From NCBI RefSeq assembly GCF_036330325.1, contig NZ_JAZDRO010000006.1:44924-108923 (forward strand): a stretch of DNA of 64,000 nt, in the 5' to 3' direction. Each line of letters opens with the position of its first letter. The first letter of the stretch is position 1. The position numbers were made by a program, and so were the translations under genes. Below the pieces are notes generated by a model. The model was not told the DNA's origin. It made no database searches and saw only the letters and a program-made list of their open reading frames with translations. Shown in pieces: positions 52,872-62,309 of the stretch. The DNA comes from Hyphobacterium marinum (GTDB lineage: Bacteria; Pseudomonadota; Alphaproteobacteria; Caulobacterales; Maricaulaceae).

Positions 52872-54917
52872 ATGACCAGACCCTCGGCCCAATCCGACCT
52901 GTTCGGCGCTGCCCCGGCCAAACCGGACGCTGCGCCCTCTCCGGCCCCGTCTCCGGCCAAGTCCGCCGCCCCGTCGGGCACCGGCTATGACGCGGAACAT
53001 ATCGAGGTCCTGGAAGGTCTCGAAGCGGTCCGCCGCCGGCCCGGCATGTATATTGGCGGCACCGACGACCGCGCGATGCACCATCTCTTCGCCGAGGTGC
53101 TCGACAATTCCATGGATGAAGCCGTGGCGGGCTGGGCCGACCGGATCGAGGTCCGCCTGGATGCCGATGGCTTTGTGACCGTGACCGACAATGGACGGGG
53201 CATTCCGGTCGATCCGCACCCGAAATTCAAGGACCAGTCGGCACTGGAAGTCGTGCTGACGACACTCCATGCGGGCGGGAAATTCTCCGACAAGGCCTAC
53301 AAGACCGCCGGCGGCCTGCACGGCGTGGGCGTGTCGGTCGTCAATGCGCTGTCGGACTCGCTGGTGGTCGAGGTGGCCCGCGAACGCACGCTCTACCGCC
53401 AGAGCTTCTCGCGCGGCCTGCCGCAAGGTCCACTGGAAACCGTTGGCCCCGCCCCCAACCGGCGCGGAACCAGCGCCCGCTTCCGTCCCGATCCGCAGAT
53501 CTTTGGCGAGAAAGCCCGCCTGCGTCCCGCACGCCTGTTCGCCATGGCCCGTACCAAGGCTTTCCTGCGCCGGGGCGTGGAAATCCGGTGGAAATGCGCG
53601 CCGGAACTCGTCGAGGGTACCGAGACGCCGGCCGAGGCTGTCCTGTCCTTTCCGGGCGGGCTTGCCGACCGGCTTGCCGAAATCGTCAAGGGCAAGACGC
53701 TCGTCACGGCTGAAAGCTTTAGCGGCCGGATCGAGCGGGAAAGCGGCCATGGCGGCGTGGAATGGGCCGTGACGTGGTCGCCGACCGGCTTTGGCGATGC
53801 CGACGGATTTACCCAGTCCTTCTGTAACACCGTCCCGACGCCGCAAGGCGGTACACACGAGCAGGGCCTGCGCAATGCCCTGACCAAGGGTGTCCGCGCC
53901 TATGCCGAGATCGCGGGTATCAAGAAGGGCGGCCTGATCACCCCCGACGACGTGCTGGGCGGCGCCGGCGCGCTGGTCTCGGTCTTCGTCCATGATCCCG
54001 AATTCCAGGGCCAGACCAAGGACCGGCTCGCGACGCCCGAAGCCGCGCGCCTTGTCGAGACGGCGGTTCGCGACCGGTTCGATCACTGGCTGGCCGGCTC
54101 ACCGAAGGAAGCCGAACGCCTGATCGACTGGTGTATCGAGCGCGCCGAGGACCGGCTGCGCCGTCGCAAGGAAAAACAGGTCAAGCGCCAGACGGCGGCG
54201 CGCAAGCTGCGCCTGCCCGGCAAGCTGTCGGATTGCTCCCGGGCGGATGCTGACGGGACCGAGTTGTTCCTGGTCGAGGGCGATTCCGCCGGCGGCTCGG
54301 CCAAACAGGCCCGCAACCGGGAAACACAAGCCATTCTGCCGCTGCGGGGCAAGATCCTCAACGTGGCGTCGGCCAGTCTCGACAAAATCGCGGCCAACCA
54401 GGAGATCTCCGATCTGCAACTGGCAATGGGCTGCGGGACGGGATCAAAATTCAACCTCGATGACCTGCGCTATGAGCGGATCATTATCATGACCGATGCC
54501 GATGTGGACGGGGCGCATATCGCGGCGCTGCTGATCACGTTTTTCTACACGGCCATGCCGGCTCTGATTGAATCGGGCCGGCTCTTCATGGCTCAGCCTC
54601 CCCTCTACAAGCTGACGCAGGGCGGCAAGAACGCCTATGCGCGTGACGAGGCGCACCGCGACGCCCTGATCGCGCAGGAATTCAAGTCGAGCAAGGTCGA
54701 CATCAGCCGGTTCAAGGGCCTGGGAGAGATGACGCCCGCCCAGCTGAAAACCACGACGATGGATCCCAAGACTCGCCAGCTCGCGCGCGTGACTTTCCCG
54801 GAAGCCGCCCGTCCGAGTTTTGAAGCCCTGGTCGAGACACTGATGGGCCGGAAGGCCGAACTTCGCTTCCAGTACATCCAGGAACACGCGCCCCAGTTCG
54901 GCTCAATCGACGTTTGA
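52872..54917 (+). CDS. parE: DNA topoisomerase IV subunit B
   Basis: ATPase subunit of topoisomerase IV, 681 aa. It has the GHKL ATP-binding region (EVLDNSMDEAVAGW, VTDNGRGIPVDPH, GGLHGVGVSVVNALS), and the TOPRIM region LFLVEGDSAGGSAKQARN with the metal motif DADVDGAHI. The RNRETQAILPLRGKILNV sequence points to ParE and not GyrB. The N-terminal 35 residues are a Pro/Ala-rich, probably disordered extension. No parC lies in the window. Confidence 0.96.
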   Translation: MTRPSAQSDLFGAAPAKPDAAPSPAPSPAKSAAPSGTGYDAEHIEVLEGLEAVRRRPGMYIGGTDDRAMHHLFAEVLDNSMDEAVAGWADRIEVRLDADGFVTVTDNGRGIPVDPHPKFKDQSALEVVLTTLHAGGKFSDKAYKTAGGLHGVGVSVVNALSDSLVVEVARERTLYRQSFSRGLPQGPLETVGPAPNRRGTSARFRPDPQIFGEKARLRPARLFAMARTKAFLRRGVEIRWKCAPELVEGTETPAEAVLSFPGGLADRLAEIVKGKTLVTAESFSGRIERESGHGGVEWAVTWSPTGFGDADGFTQSFCNTVPTPQGGTHEQGLRNALTKGVRAYAEIAGIKKGGLITPDDVLGGAGALVSVFVHDPEFQGQTKDRLATPEAARLVETAVRDRFDHWLAGSPKEAERLIDWCIERAEDRLRRRKEKQVKRQTAARKLRLPGKLSDCSRADADGTELFLVEGDSAGGSAKQARNRETQAILPLRGKILNVASASLDKIAANQEISDLQLAMGCGTGSKFNLDDLRYERIIIMTDADVDGAHIAALLITFFYTAMPALIESGRLFMAQPPLYKLTQGGKNAYARDEAHRDALIAQEFKSSKVDISRFKGLGEMTPAQLKTTTMDPKTRQLARVTFPEAARPSFEALVETLMGRKAELRFQYIQEHAPQFGSIDV

Positions 54918-54995
54918 CGCACCCCGCCTGCCCCGTGTTGAATATACGCGAAGGGGCACATCCCCGTGCCGCGGGAATTATGGGGTAGATATCCG

Positions 54996-56462
54996 ATGAC
55001 GTTACGACTGCACAGGTGGGCCGCGATTGTCGCGGCGGCCGGGCTCTTGGCGGCCTGCAACAACGGCGTGCCAGAGGACGCCGAGCCGGCAAGCGATTCG
55101 TCTGGCGGCGGAGAGGCAGAGGGATCCAGCACGGCCGAATCATCCGGGAATGACAATCTCGTTCGTCACGATACCGATCCCTATCCTTCAACCTATGAGC
55201 CCCTGCCGGGTGAGACGACCCTGATCACCGGGGCGACCATTCTCGACGGGATTGGCGGGCGGATCGAAAACGGCTCGCTGCTGATGGTCGACGGACGGAT
55301 TTCCGCCATCGGAACCGATATCGAAGCACCGGACGGTGCGACCGTCATCGATGCCCAGGGCCGTTTCGTCACGCCCGGCATTATCGACATCCACTCACAT
55401 CTGGGGGTCTATCCCTCGCCCGGCGCTGACGCGCATTCGGACGGCAATGAAATCACCAGCCCGATCACCGCAGAAGTGTGGGCCGAGCACAGCGTCTGGC
55501 CGCAGGATCCCGGCTTCGATGCCGCACTGGCTGGCGGCGTGACCACGCTTCAGGTTCTGCCGGGTTCAGCCAACCTGTTCGGTGGCCGCGGCATTATCCT
55601 GCGCAATGTTCCCTCGCGGACGGTGCAGGGCATGAAATTCCCCGACGCGCCCTACACGCTGAAAATGGCCTGCGGTGAAAACCCGGCCCGCGTCTATGGT
55701 GGCCGCAACCAGTCCCCGGCGACGGACATGGGCAATATGGCCGGCTATCGCGCGGCGTGGCAGCGCGCCAGCGATTATCGCGACAGCTGGAACGAGCATT
55801 GGGACGACCCGGACAACAATAATCCGCCGACCCGTGACCTCGAACTCGACACGCTGATGGGCGCACTGGAAGGCGACATCCTGGTGCAGATGCACTGCTA
55901 CCGGGCGGACCAGATGGCCCAGGTCATCGATATGAGCCAGGAGTTCGGCTATCAGGTGACCGCCTTCCACCACGCGGTCGAAGCCTACAAGATACCCGAC
56001 CTGCTGGCCGACGCCGATATCTGCGCTGCGGTCTGGGCCGACTGGGGCGGCTTCAAGATGGAAGCCTATGACACCATTCGCGAAAACCTGGCACTGACCC
56101 ACGCCAATGGGGCCTGTGCCATGATCCACTCTGATGACTCGCTGGGCATACAGCGCCTGAACCAGGAGATCGCCAAGGCGCTGTCTGACGGTCGCCGGAT
56201 GGGTCTTGATATCAGCGAGGCCGAGGCTTGGGCCTGGGTGTCCTCGAACCCGGCCCGCGCGCTGGGCATTTTCGACGAGACCGGCTCGCTCGAAGAAGGC
56301 AAGCGCGCCGACGTCGTGATCTGGTCAGCCAATCCGTATTCGACCTACGCCGTTGCGGACCAGGTCTTCATCGATGGCGCGGTTCTCTATGACCGCTCCG
56401 ATGAAACGCGTCAGACGGTTCGTGATTTCCGGCTGGGCCTGCCAGGTGAGGGAGAAGACTGA
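54996..56462 (+). CDS. Amidohydrolase family lipoprotein (imidazolonepropionase-like)
   Basis: A 488-aa predicted lipoprotein with lipobox LAAC (Cys21) and a low-complexity Ser/Gly/Glu linker up to about residue 60. The amidohydrolase barrel follows, with the metal motif DIHSHLG (His133 and His135), later histidines in VQMHCYR and TAFHHAVE, and the late Asp in MIHSDDSLG. The C-terminal GSLEEGKRADVVIWSANPYS is typical of the family. The frame starts with a GTG at 54966; the ATG at 54996 starts the signal peptide. Its stop overlaps the next gene as TGATG. Substrate unknown. Confidence 0.87.
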   Translation: MTLRLHRWAAIVAAAGLLAACNNGVPEDAEPASDSSGGGEAEGSSTAESSGNDNLVRHDTDPYPSTYEPLPGETTLITGATILDGIGGRIENGSLLMVDGRISAIGTDIEAPDGATVIDAQGRFVTPGIIDIHSHLGVYPSPGADAHSDGNEITSPITAEVWAEHSVWPQDPGFDAALAGGVTTLQVLPGSANLFGGRGIILRNVPSRTVQGMKFPDAPYTLKMACGENPARVYGGRNQSPATDMGNMAGYRAAWQRASDYRDSWNEHWDDPDNNNPPTRDLELDTLMGALEGDILVQMHCYRADQMAQVIDMSQEFGYQVTAFHHAVEAYKIPDLLADADICAAVWADWGGFKMEAYDTIRENLALTHANGACAMIHSDDSLGIQRLNQEIAKALSDGRRMGLDISEAEAWAWVSSNPARALGIFDETGSLEEGKRADVVIWSANPYSTYAVADQVFIDGAVLYDRSDETRQTVRDFRLGLPGEGED

Positions 56463-57733
56463 TGAGAATGCTTATCGCACTGGCCGCGCTGGGCCTGGCC
56501 GCCATTCCGGCCGCCACCGCGCAGGATTTCGCCATCATCAATGGACGGGTCATCACCAATACTGGCGATGGCGTGATCGAGAACGGCACCGTTCTGGTTC
56601 GCGGCGGTCAGATCACCGGCGTCAGCGCCGACCTTGCCGTGCCGGAAGGTCTGCGCACTGTGGACGCCAACGGCGGATGGGTCACGCCTGGCATTTTCGC
56701 GCCTGTCAGCCAGCTGGGCCTGGTCGAAGTCGGTGCCGAGAGCTCGGCCCGGGATACGGCCGCCTCCGGTTCCAGCTTTTCGGCCTCTATCGATGTCGCC
56801 GACGGTTTCAATCCGAACAGCAGCCATTTGGCGGTGAACCGGATGGAAGGCGTCACACGGTATGCGGTCTATCCTTCGACCGGAGCCAATCTGATCGCCG
56901 GTCAGGGTGCCCTGGGCCATACCGGCGGCGGATATGACTCCCTGTTTGACACCCAGAGCTTCATGTACGCCGAAATGGGCCAATCCGGTGCCAATTCAGC
57001 TGGCGGGTCCCGGTCGGCGGCCTGGGCCTTCCTTGAAGCGGCCTTTGCTGATGCGCGCGGCTATCCCGGGCGCTATCTGAACAGTCCTCAGGGCGAGGCC
57101 CTGGGCCGGACCGATGCGGCGGCGATGGTCGAAGTAGTACGTGGACGCATGCCGCTTGTCGTCACGGTCAACCGGGCGTCGGACATCCTGCGTCTGATCC
57201 GTTTCCAGGAAGACAATCGGGCGGTCCGCCTGATTATCCGGGGCGGTGCCGAGGCGTGGATGGTCGCCGATGAGCTGGCCGATTCCGGCATCCCCGTCCT
57301 GCTCGATCCAATGCGCAACCTGCCCGGTTCGTTCGAATCGCTTGGCTCGACGCTGACGGCGGCCCAACGGCTCAATGCCGCCGGTGTGACGGTCGCCTAC
57401 ACGACTGACACCGCAGACGGGTACATCAATGCCCGGCTCCTGCCGCAGCACGCCGGCAATGCCGTGGCCCATGGCGTGCCGTGGGATGCAGCCTTCCGGG
57501 CGATCACGCTGACACCGGCGGAAATCTACGGTGTCGGTGACCGCTATGGCGCGCTGGCGACCGGCTATGCCGCCGACATCGTTATCTGGGATGGCGACCC
57601 GCTCGAAGTCATGAGCGCGCCCACCCATGTTTTCGTCGACGGCGAGGAAACGGACATGGAAAGCCGGCAGACGCGGCTGCGTGACCGCTATGCCGACCTT
57701 GAGGACGAAACGCCCTTCGCCTATAGGCGCTGA
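56462..57733 (+). CDS. Amidohydrolase-like protein lacking the HxH metal motif
   Basis: A 423-aa exported protein with a cleavable signal peptide ending in ATA (about residue 20). It is clearly in the amidohydrolase superfamily (ADLAVPEGLRTVDANGGWVTPG; GALATGYAADIVIWDGDPLEV), but where its neighbour has DIHSHLG this one has FAPVSQLG, so His-x-His is Val82-x-Gln84. No replacement ligands are obvious. It may be a catalytically inactive partner of the preceding lipoprotein enzyme, with which it is translationally coupled. This is inference. Confidence 0.85.
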   Translation: MRMLIALAALGLAAIPAATAQDFAIINGRVITNTGDGVIENGTVLVRGGQITGVSADLAVPEGLRTVDANGGWVTPGIFAPVSQLGLVEVGAESSARDTAASGSSFSASIDVADGFNPNSSHLAVNRMEGVTRYAVYPSTGANLIAGQGALGHTGGGYDSLFDTQSFMYAEMGQSGANSAGGSRSAAWAFLEAAFADARGYPGRYLNSPQGEALGRTDAAAMVEVVRGRMPLVVTVNRASDILRLIRFQEDNRAVRLIIRGGAEAWMVADELADSGIPVLLDPMRNLPGSFESLGSTLTAAQRLNAAGVTVAYTTDTADGYINARLLPQHAGNAVAHGVPWDAAFRAITLTPAEIYGVGDRYGALATGYAADIVIWDGDPLEVMSAPTHVFVDGEETDMESRQTRLRDRYADLEDETPFAYRR

Positions 57734-57792
57734 CGCGCCAACGCGTTGACAGGACGGGCGTTCACCCTATGGTGCGCGCGACTGTAACGGAG

Positions 57793-57819
57793 CGGCTGCG
57801 CCCCAGGGCGCAGCCGTTT
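57793..57819 (+). terminator. Rho-independent terminator after the amidohydrolase pair
   Basis: Perfect 10-bp stem CGGCTGCGCC / GGCGCAGCCG around CCAG, then TTTG. It lies 60 nt after the stop codon and 27 nt before the helicase gene. Confidence 0.75.
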
Positions 57820-57845
57820 GCGTAGAAGCCGGTCACAAGGATCAC

Positions 57846-59258
57846 ATGACGTTTCAAGAACTCGGTCTCGGTAAGGCGCTCCTCGATGCGCTTGATGCGG
57901 CAGGCTACAGCGAACCCACGCCGATTCAGGCCGGGGCAATTCCCCCTGCCCTGGCCGGCAAGGATGTCCTGGGTATCGCGCAAACCGGCACCGGCAAGAC
58001 CGCGTCCTTCACGCTGCCTCTGATCGAGCGGCTGTCGCGCGGTCGCGCCAAGGCCCGAATGCCGCGCTCGCTGATCATCGAGCCGACGCGGGAACTGGCC
58101 GCTCAGGTTGCCGAGAATTTCGAGAAATACGCCGCGAACACCAAACTGACGATGGCCTTGCTGATTGGCGGCGTGGCTTTTGGTCCGCAGGAGAAAATCC
58201 TCAACCAGGGTGCCGATGTCCTGATCGCGACACCGGGCCGCCTGCTCGACATGATCGAGCGCGGCAAGATCCTGCTCCTCGACGTCCAGATCATGGTTGT
58301 CGATGAAGCCGACCGCATGCTGGACATGGGCTTCATCCCCGACATCGAGAAAATTTTCTCCCTGGTCCCGCCGCGCCGGCAAACCCTGTTCTTTTCGGCG
58401 ACCATGCCAAAGGAAATCCAGAGCCTGGTCTCTAAATTCCTGAAAAACCCCGAGCGTGTCGAAGTGTCCAGGCCGGCCACAACGGGAACCAACATCCGTC
58501 AGCTGATTGCGCGGGTGAAAGACAAGACGCCCAAGGCCAAACGCGACCTATTGCGGACCGCGATCGGTCGCGACGGTGTCAAGAACGGCATTATCTTCTG
58601 CAACCGCAAGCGCGATGTCGACACGGTCGCACGCTCGCTGTCCAAGCACGGTTTCTCGGCCGCGCCAATCCATGGCGACCTGGACCAGAGCCAGCGGACC
58701 AAGACGCTGGAACGCTTCAAGTCCGGTGAATTGCGGTTCCTGGTGGCCAGCGATGTCGCCGCACGCGGCCTCGACATTCCCGCGGTCAGTCACGTCTTCA
58801 ACTATGACGTCCCGCATCATGCCGATGACTATGTCCACCGGATCGGCCGGACGGGCCGGGCCGGACTGGGCGGCGAAGCGGTCACACTGGCCGGACCGCT
58901 GGACGCCAAATCACTTGATGCCATCGAAGCCCTGATCGGACACAAGATCGAAACCGCTGATTTCGGTTCGAAGGCCGCGCCGCAAAAGACTGTTCCGGAC
59001 GCCGGCGAGGCGGACGCCAAGGATGGCGATACCAAGGATACCCGTGCCAAGGATGCCGAGTCCGGCAAACCCTCCCGCTCCGGCCGTGGCGGTGGCCGGA
59101 AGAAAAAGGCAGACGAACCGGCCAGGTCCGGCAGCGGTGCCACGACGGAAAAAGCCGCGACGGGGAGCAAGAGCGGAAAATCCGGCAAATCCTCGAAGGG
59201 TGAGCGGAAACAGACCGGATTCGGGGACCAGACGCCCGACTTTTTCAATCTGGGCTAG
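57846..59258 (+). CDS. rhlE: DEAD-box RNA helicase, RhlE type
   Basis: A 470-aa ATP-dependent RNA helicase. The Q motif (FQELGLGKALLDALDAAGYSEPTPIQ), Walker A AQTGTGKTASF, PTRELAAQV, DEAD-box VVDEADRML, SATMPKEIQ and the C-terminal ARGLDIP and HRIGRTGRAG motifs are all present. After about residue 380 the protein has a Lys/Gly/Ser/Asp-rich disordered tail of 90 residues, common in this group. The role in RNA turnover or ribosome assembly is by family. Confidence 0.94.
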   Translation: MTFQELGLGKALLDALDAAGYSEPTPIQAGAIPPALAGKDVLGIAQTGTGKTASFTLPLIERLSRGRAKARMPRSLIIEPTRELAAQVAENFEKYAANTKLTMALLIGGVAFGPQEKILNQGADVLIATPGRLLDMIERGKILLLDVQIMVVDEADRMLDMGFIPDIEKIFSLVPPRRQTLFFSATMPKEIQSLVSKFLKNPERVEVSRPATTGTNIRQLIARVKDKTPKAKRDLLRTAIGRDGVKNGIIFCNRKRDVDTVARSLSKHGFSAAPIHGDLDQSQRTKTLERFKSGELRFLVASDVAARGLDIPAVSHVFNYDVPHHADDYVHRIGRTGRAGLGGEAVTLAGPLDAKSLDAIEALIGHKIETADFGSKAAPQKTVPDAGEADAKDGDTKDTRAKDAESGKPSRSGRGGGRKKKADEPARSGSGATTEKAATGSKSGKSGKSSKGERKQTGFGDQTPDFFNLG

Positions 59259-59364
59259 CGTTTCTGCCCGGCCGTTTACCGGTTCTTTCCCTTTCGCCTC
59301 TAGTCTTCCGGCCAACACAGATGTCCCTGGGGAGGGTCATCATTCGTGAATGGAAGGGCAAGCG

Positions 59365-60417
59365 GTGAACGGACGACTTCTGAATGGCGCGGAATGCCGT
59401 GCACTGGCGAAACGGGCGCTTGAACTCATGGAAACCCATGACGTGCCGCCCAGCCCCGAGAATTACGCAGTCTGGTCGTCTTATGCGAGCGACCACAACG
59501 CCGATCTCTGTGACACGCTTCAGTCCATGATCGAGTCCGGCGAGCCCTTCACCGCTGCCATCAATGACCGGCTCTACGACAAGTTCTTCAGCCAGAAAGT
59601 TATCGAAGACCTTCTGCTCAACTCATCAGGTGTCATGAGCAAGGAGCTCGGCAATGTGTCCAAGACACTCGCGGATGCCAGCCGCGATACCGAAGCTTAT
59701 GGCCAGACCCTCGCGGGAGCCGAAGGTGAATTGGCGAACGCGTCAGACCCCGATACCATGCGCCGCATGATCCAGGACCTCGTCGAGGCGACGGCCAAGA
59801 TGCAGAACCGGTCGCGCTCGCTCGAACGCCGGCTCCAGGAGACTTCGACCGAAGTCACGCAGCTGCGGACCAATCTCGAACGCGTCCGCGAGGAGGCGAT
59901 GACCGACGCCCTGACCGGCGTCGCCAACCGCAAGCGTTTCGACGAGAAACTGCGCAAGGGTCGTCGCCAGGCCGATGAGAAGAAAGAGGAGTTCTGCCTC
60001 ATTCTCTGCGACATCGACCATTTCAAGCGCTTCAACGACACCTGGGGCCACCAGACCGGTGACCAGATCATCCGCTTTGTCGCGGGCTGCATGACACGGC
60101 ACGCCAAGGATACCGATACGGTCGCACGTTACGGCGGAGAGGAATTCGGCATCGTCCTGCCGAACACGTCCCTGGCCGAAGCGTCCAAGCTGGCCGAGAC
60201 CATCCGGCACACAGTCGAATCGAAAAAACTGTTGCGCAAATCTACCAATGAGGATCTGGGCAATATCACCGTCTCGCTCGGCGTTGCGAAATACCGCCCG
60301 GGCGAAGCGATCGAATCCCTGATCGAGCGCTCCGACACCAATCTCTACAAGTCGAAACAGAACGGCCGGAACCGCGTCAGCGTGGAAACGCCAGAGGACG
60401 CTGCCGCCGCCGCCTGA
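59365..60417 (+). CDS. GGDEF-domain diguanylate cyclase
   Basis: Predicted to make c-di-GMP. A 350-aa soluble protein: an N-terminal helical domain (about 1-90, starting LLNGAECRALAKRALELM), a coiled coil (about 110-190) and a GGDEF domain with the active-site motif GGEEF and the metal Asp in LILCDIDHFKRFND. The inhibitory RxxD site five residues before GGEEF reads KDTD, so product inhibition may be weakened. The layout resembles the coiled-coil DgcB group of alphaproteobacteria. An ATG at 59350 is in frame, but the GTG at 59365 has GAAGGG 6 nt upstream and is preferred. Confidence 0.88.
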   Translation: MNGRLLNGAECRALAKRALELMETHDVPPSPENYAVWSSYASDHNADLCDTLQSMIESGEPFTAAINDRLYDKFFSQKVIEDLLLNSSGVMSKELGNVSKTLADASRDTEAYGQTLAGAEGELANASDPDTMRRMIQDLVEATAKMQNRSRSLERRLQETSTEVTQLRTNLERVREEAMTDALTGVANRKRFDEKLRKGRRQADEKKEEFCLILCDIDHFKRFNDTWGHQTGDQIIRFVAGCMTRHAKDTDTVARYGGEEFGIVLPNTSLAEASKLAETIRHTVESKKLLRKSTNEDLGNITVSLGVAKYRPGEAIESLIERSDTNLYKSKQNGRNRVSVETPEDAAAAA

Positions 60418-60450
60418 TCCGGCTCGACGGTACAGGCAAAGCCTGCTTCA

Positions 60451-60483
60451 CTCCCCCCGGAAAGGCTTTCCGGGGGGAGTTTT
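60451..60483 (+). terminator. Strong terminator-like hairpin between the GGDEF and TMEM175 genes
   Basis: Perfect 13-bp stem CTCCCCCCGGAAA / TTTCCGGGGGGAG with loop GGC, followed by TTTT. The 3' arm GGGGGGAG is also the ribosome-binding site of the next gene, which starts with TTG at 60486, 6 nt after it. Confidence 0.88.
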
Positions 60484-60485
60484 CA

Positions 60486-61232
60486 TTGGATACCGAGCAG
60501 AAGAACCGGCGCAGCCTGCGCGGCGAACGCTATTTCCGCTGGCGCGGCCGCGATGTCACGCGGCTCGAGAACCTGTCCGACATCGTCTTTGCGCTATCGC
60601 TGACTCTCATTGTGGCCTCGGCGGTCCCCGCGACCTTCCGCGAGCTGGCCTCGCTCTGGCGAGAGGCAATTGCCATTGCCTTCAGTTTCGCGCTGATCCT
60701 GCTGATCTGGTCGAAACATCACGCCTTTTTCCGGCGTTATGACCTTGAGGACGGGCTTACCGTCCTGATCAACTCGACCATCCTGTTCCTGATCATGATC
60801 TTCGCCTATCCGCTGAAGTTCATGGCGACCTTCCTGGTCAATTTCTTCACCGGCTACTTCCAGACACCGGGACAGATCGAATCGACGCTGTCACTGGCTG
60901 ATGTGCCTTACATGCTGGCGGTCTACGCAGCCGGCTATGCGCTGGTCTTCGGGCTGTTTGCGTTACTCTACGCGCATGCCTTGCGGCGATCAGACGTGCT
61001 GGAGCTGTCCGAGGCGGAACGCATCATGACCCGGCTGGAGGTCGACCAGGGGCTGGCCGCGATTGGCGTGTCTGTCGCAGCGATCCTGTTGGGATTCCTG
61101 CTGCCGGTCGGCTGGTCGACGATGGCCGGGGGCGTCTATTTCGTGATCGGTCCGATCATGGGATGGCTCTCATCCCGGGCCCGCAAACGTGCCAATGCCG
61201 CTCACGCCCCGGAAGGCGGGACCGTGTCCTGA
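60486..61232 (+). CDS. TMEM175-family predicted potassium channel
   Basis: A 248-aa membrane protein with six hydrophobic segments. The N-terminal motif RLENLSDIVFALSLTLIV matches the conserved first helix of bacterial TMEM175 channels (RxxxFSD), and the KHHAFFRRYD loop is also typical. No other start lies near the first helix, so the TTG at 60486 is used; its GGGGAG ribosome-binding site is within the 3' arm of the preceding hairpin. The 3' end overlaps the convergent GST gene by 31 nt. Confidence 0.85.
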   Translation: MDTEQKNRRSLRGERYFRWRGRDVTRLENLSDIVFALSLTLIVASAVPATFRELASLWREAIAIAFSFALILLIWSKHHAFFRRYDLEDGLTVLINSTILFLIMIFAYPLKFMATFLVNFFTGYFQTPGQIESTLSLADVPYMLAVYAAGYALVFGLFALLYAHALRRSDVLELSEAERIMTRLEVDQGLAAIGVSVAAILLGFLLPVGWSTMAGGVYFVIGPIMGWLSSRARKRANAAHAPEGGTVS

Positions 61233-61807
61233 AACGACGGACGCTCACTCCAGCGTGCGAACAGCCCGGCCAGCCCGGGATGCCCGTCCCGCCAGTTGCT
61301 TTCCGGATAGCGGAAGTCGAGATAGCCGAGCGCAACCGCAATCGACAGCGCACCCAGATCGACCGCACCGGAAAACTTGTCGCTTTCGTCCTCGAGAAGG
61401 TCGAGGGTTCTCGCGATCCCCCGTTCCTGGCGTCCGACCCAGAAATCGTAGCGCAGGTTTTCGTCGCGCACGAGTTCGATGCGACGGCCGATGGTCAGAT
61501 CGACGAGCCCATCGGCCAGTGACTGGAACCGCAGGACACGCCAGCGGGCCGGGCCGGATGCCGGTACCCATCGCGGTTCGTCCAGGCTGTCGAGAAACTC
61601 GCAGATCAGGGGGCTGTCGATCAGCGTCGACGCATTGTCACGGGTCAGCGCCGGGACCTTGCCGAGCGGGTTGGCTTCCAGGAGTTCAGGGGCGTCGTCG
61701 AACGGTATCGATACGACTTCCTGAACCTTGGGCTGCAAACCTTTTTCGCGCACCAGAGCCCGGCATTTGCGGGCATAGGGCGACGTTTCGGAAATGATCA
61801 GCTTCAT
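61202..61807 (-). CDS. Glutathione S-transferase
   Basis: A 201-aa cytosolic GST with the N-terminal thioredoxin-like domain (MKLIISETSPYARKCRALV, then NPLGKVPAL and DSPLICEFLD) and an all-helical C-terminal domain. The likely catalytic residue is a Ser in SETSPYA. Function as detoxification or thiol maintenance is by family. It is 128 nt from the suf genes on the same strand. Confidence 0.93.
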   Translation of the reverse strand: MKLIISETSPYARKCRALVREKGLQPKVQEVVSIPFDDAPELLEANPLGKVPALTRDNASTLIDSPLICEFLDSLDEPRWVPASGPARWRVLRFQSLADGLVDLTIGRRIELVRDENLRYDFWVGRQERGIARTLDLLEDESDKFSGAVDLGALSIAVALGYLDFRYPESNWRDGHPGLAGLFARWSERPSFQDTVPPSGA

Positions 61808-61935
61808 TGGCGGGTGCCCCCTTCCCAGGAACAGGTCATTTCGTCCCTCGCCCGCGACTATCTAGACCCGCGACCGCCAGAGGTGAAAGCGCAATCGCAC
61901 CGCTTTCGACAGCTAATCACAGATCGGGCGCGAAC

Positions 61936-62295
61936 TCAGCCCGCCGGTGCCGCGGCGACGAGCGTCACACTTTCCCCGCACCCGCAAGCATCGGTCTCGT
62001 TGGGATTGCGGAATACGAATTTCGCGTGCAGCGGTGTGACCTCGTAGTCAATGACCGAGCCGAGCAAAAAGAGAAGCGAGGTCCCGTCGATCACAATGGA
62101 GACACCCTTGTCATCGACCCGCTCGTCGAGCGGTTCGGGCTCGGCGACATAGTCCATGACATATTCCATGCCGGCACAGCCGCCATTCTTGACGCCGACG
62201 CGCAGGAAACCGGCTCCGCGCTTGGCCATCAGCGCCTTCACTCGCTCGGCGGCGGCATCGGTGAGGCTCAGGGCCTTGGGGCGTTCACGGGTCAT
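61936..62295 (-). CDS. sufA: A-type iron-sulfur carrier (SufA/IscA family)
   Basis: A 119-aa protein of the HesB/IscA/SufA family. The three conserved cysteines are in GGCAGMEY and the C-terminal CGCGES. It delivers Fe-S clusters to apo-proteins. It lies 14 nt after sufT, as the last gene of the suf operon seen here, so SufA is more likely than ErpA or IscA. Confidence 0.93.
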   Translation of the reverse strand: MTRERPKALSLTDAAAERVKALMAKRGAGFLRVGVKNGGCAGMEYVMDYVAEPEPLDERVDDKGVSIVIDGTSLLFLLGSVIDYEVTPLHAKFVFRNPNETDACGCGESVTLVAAAPAG

Positions 62296-62309
62296 GGGTC
62301 AGGCTCTCC

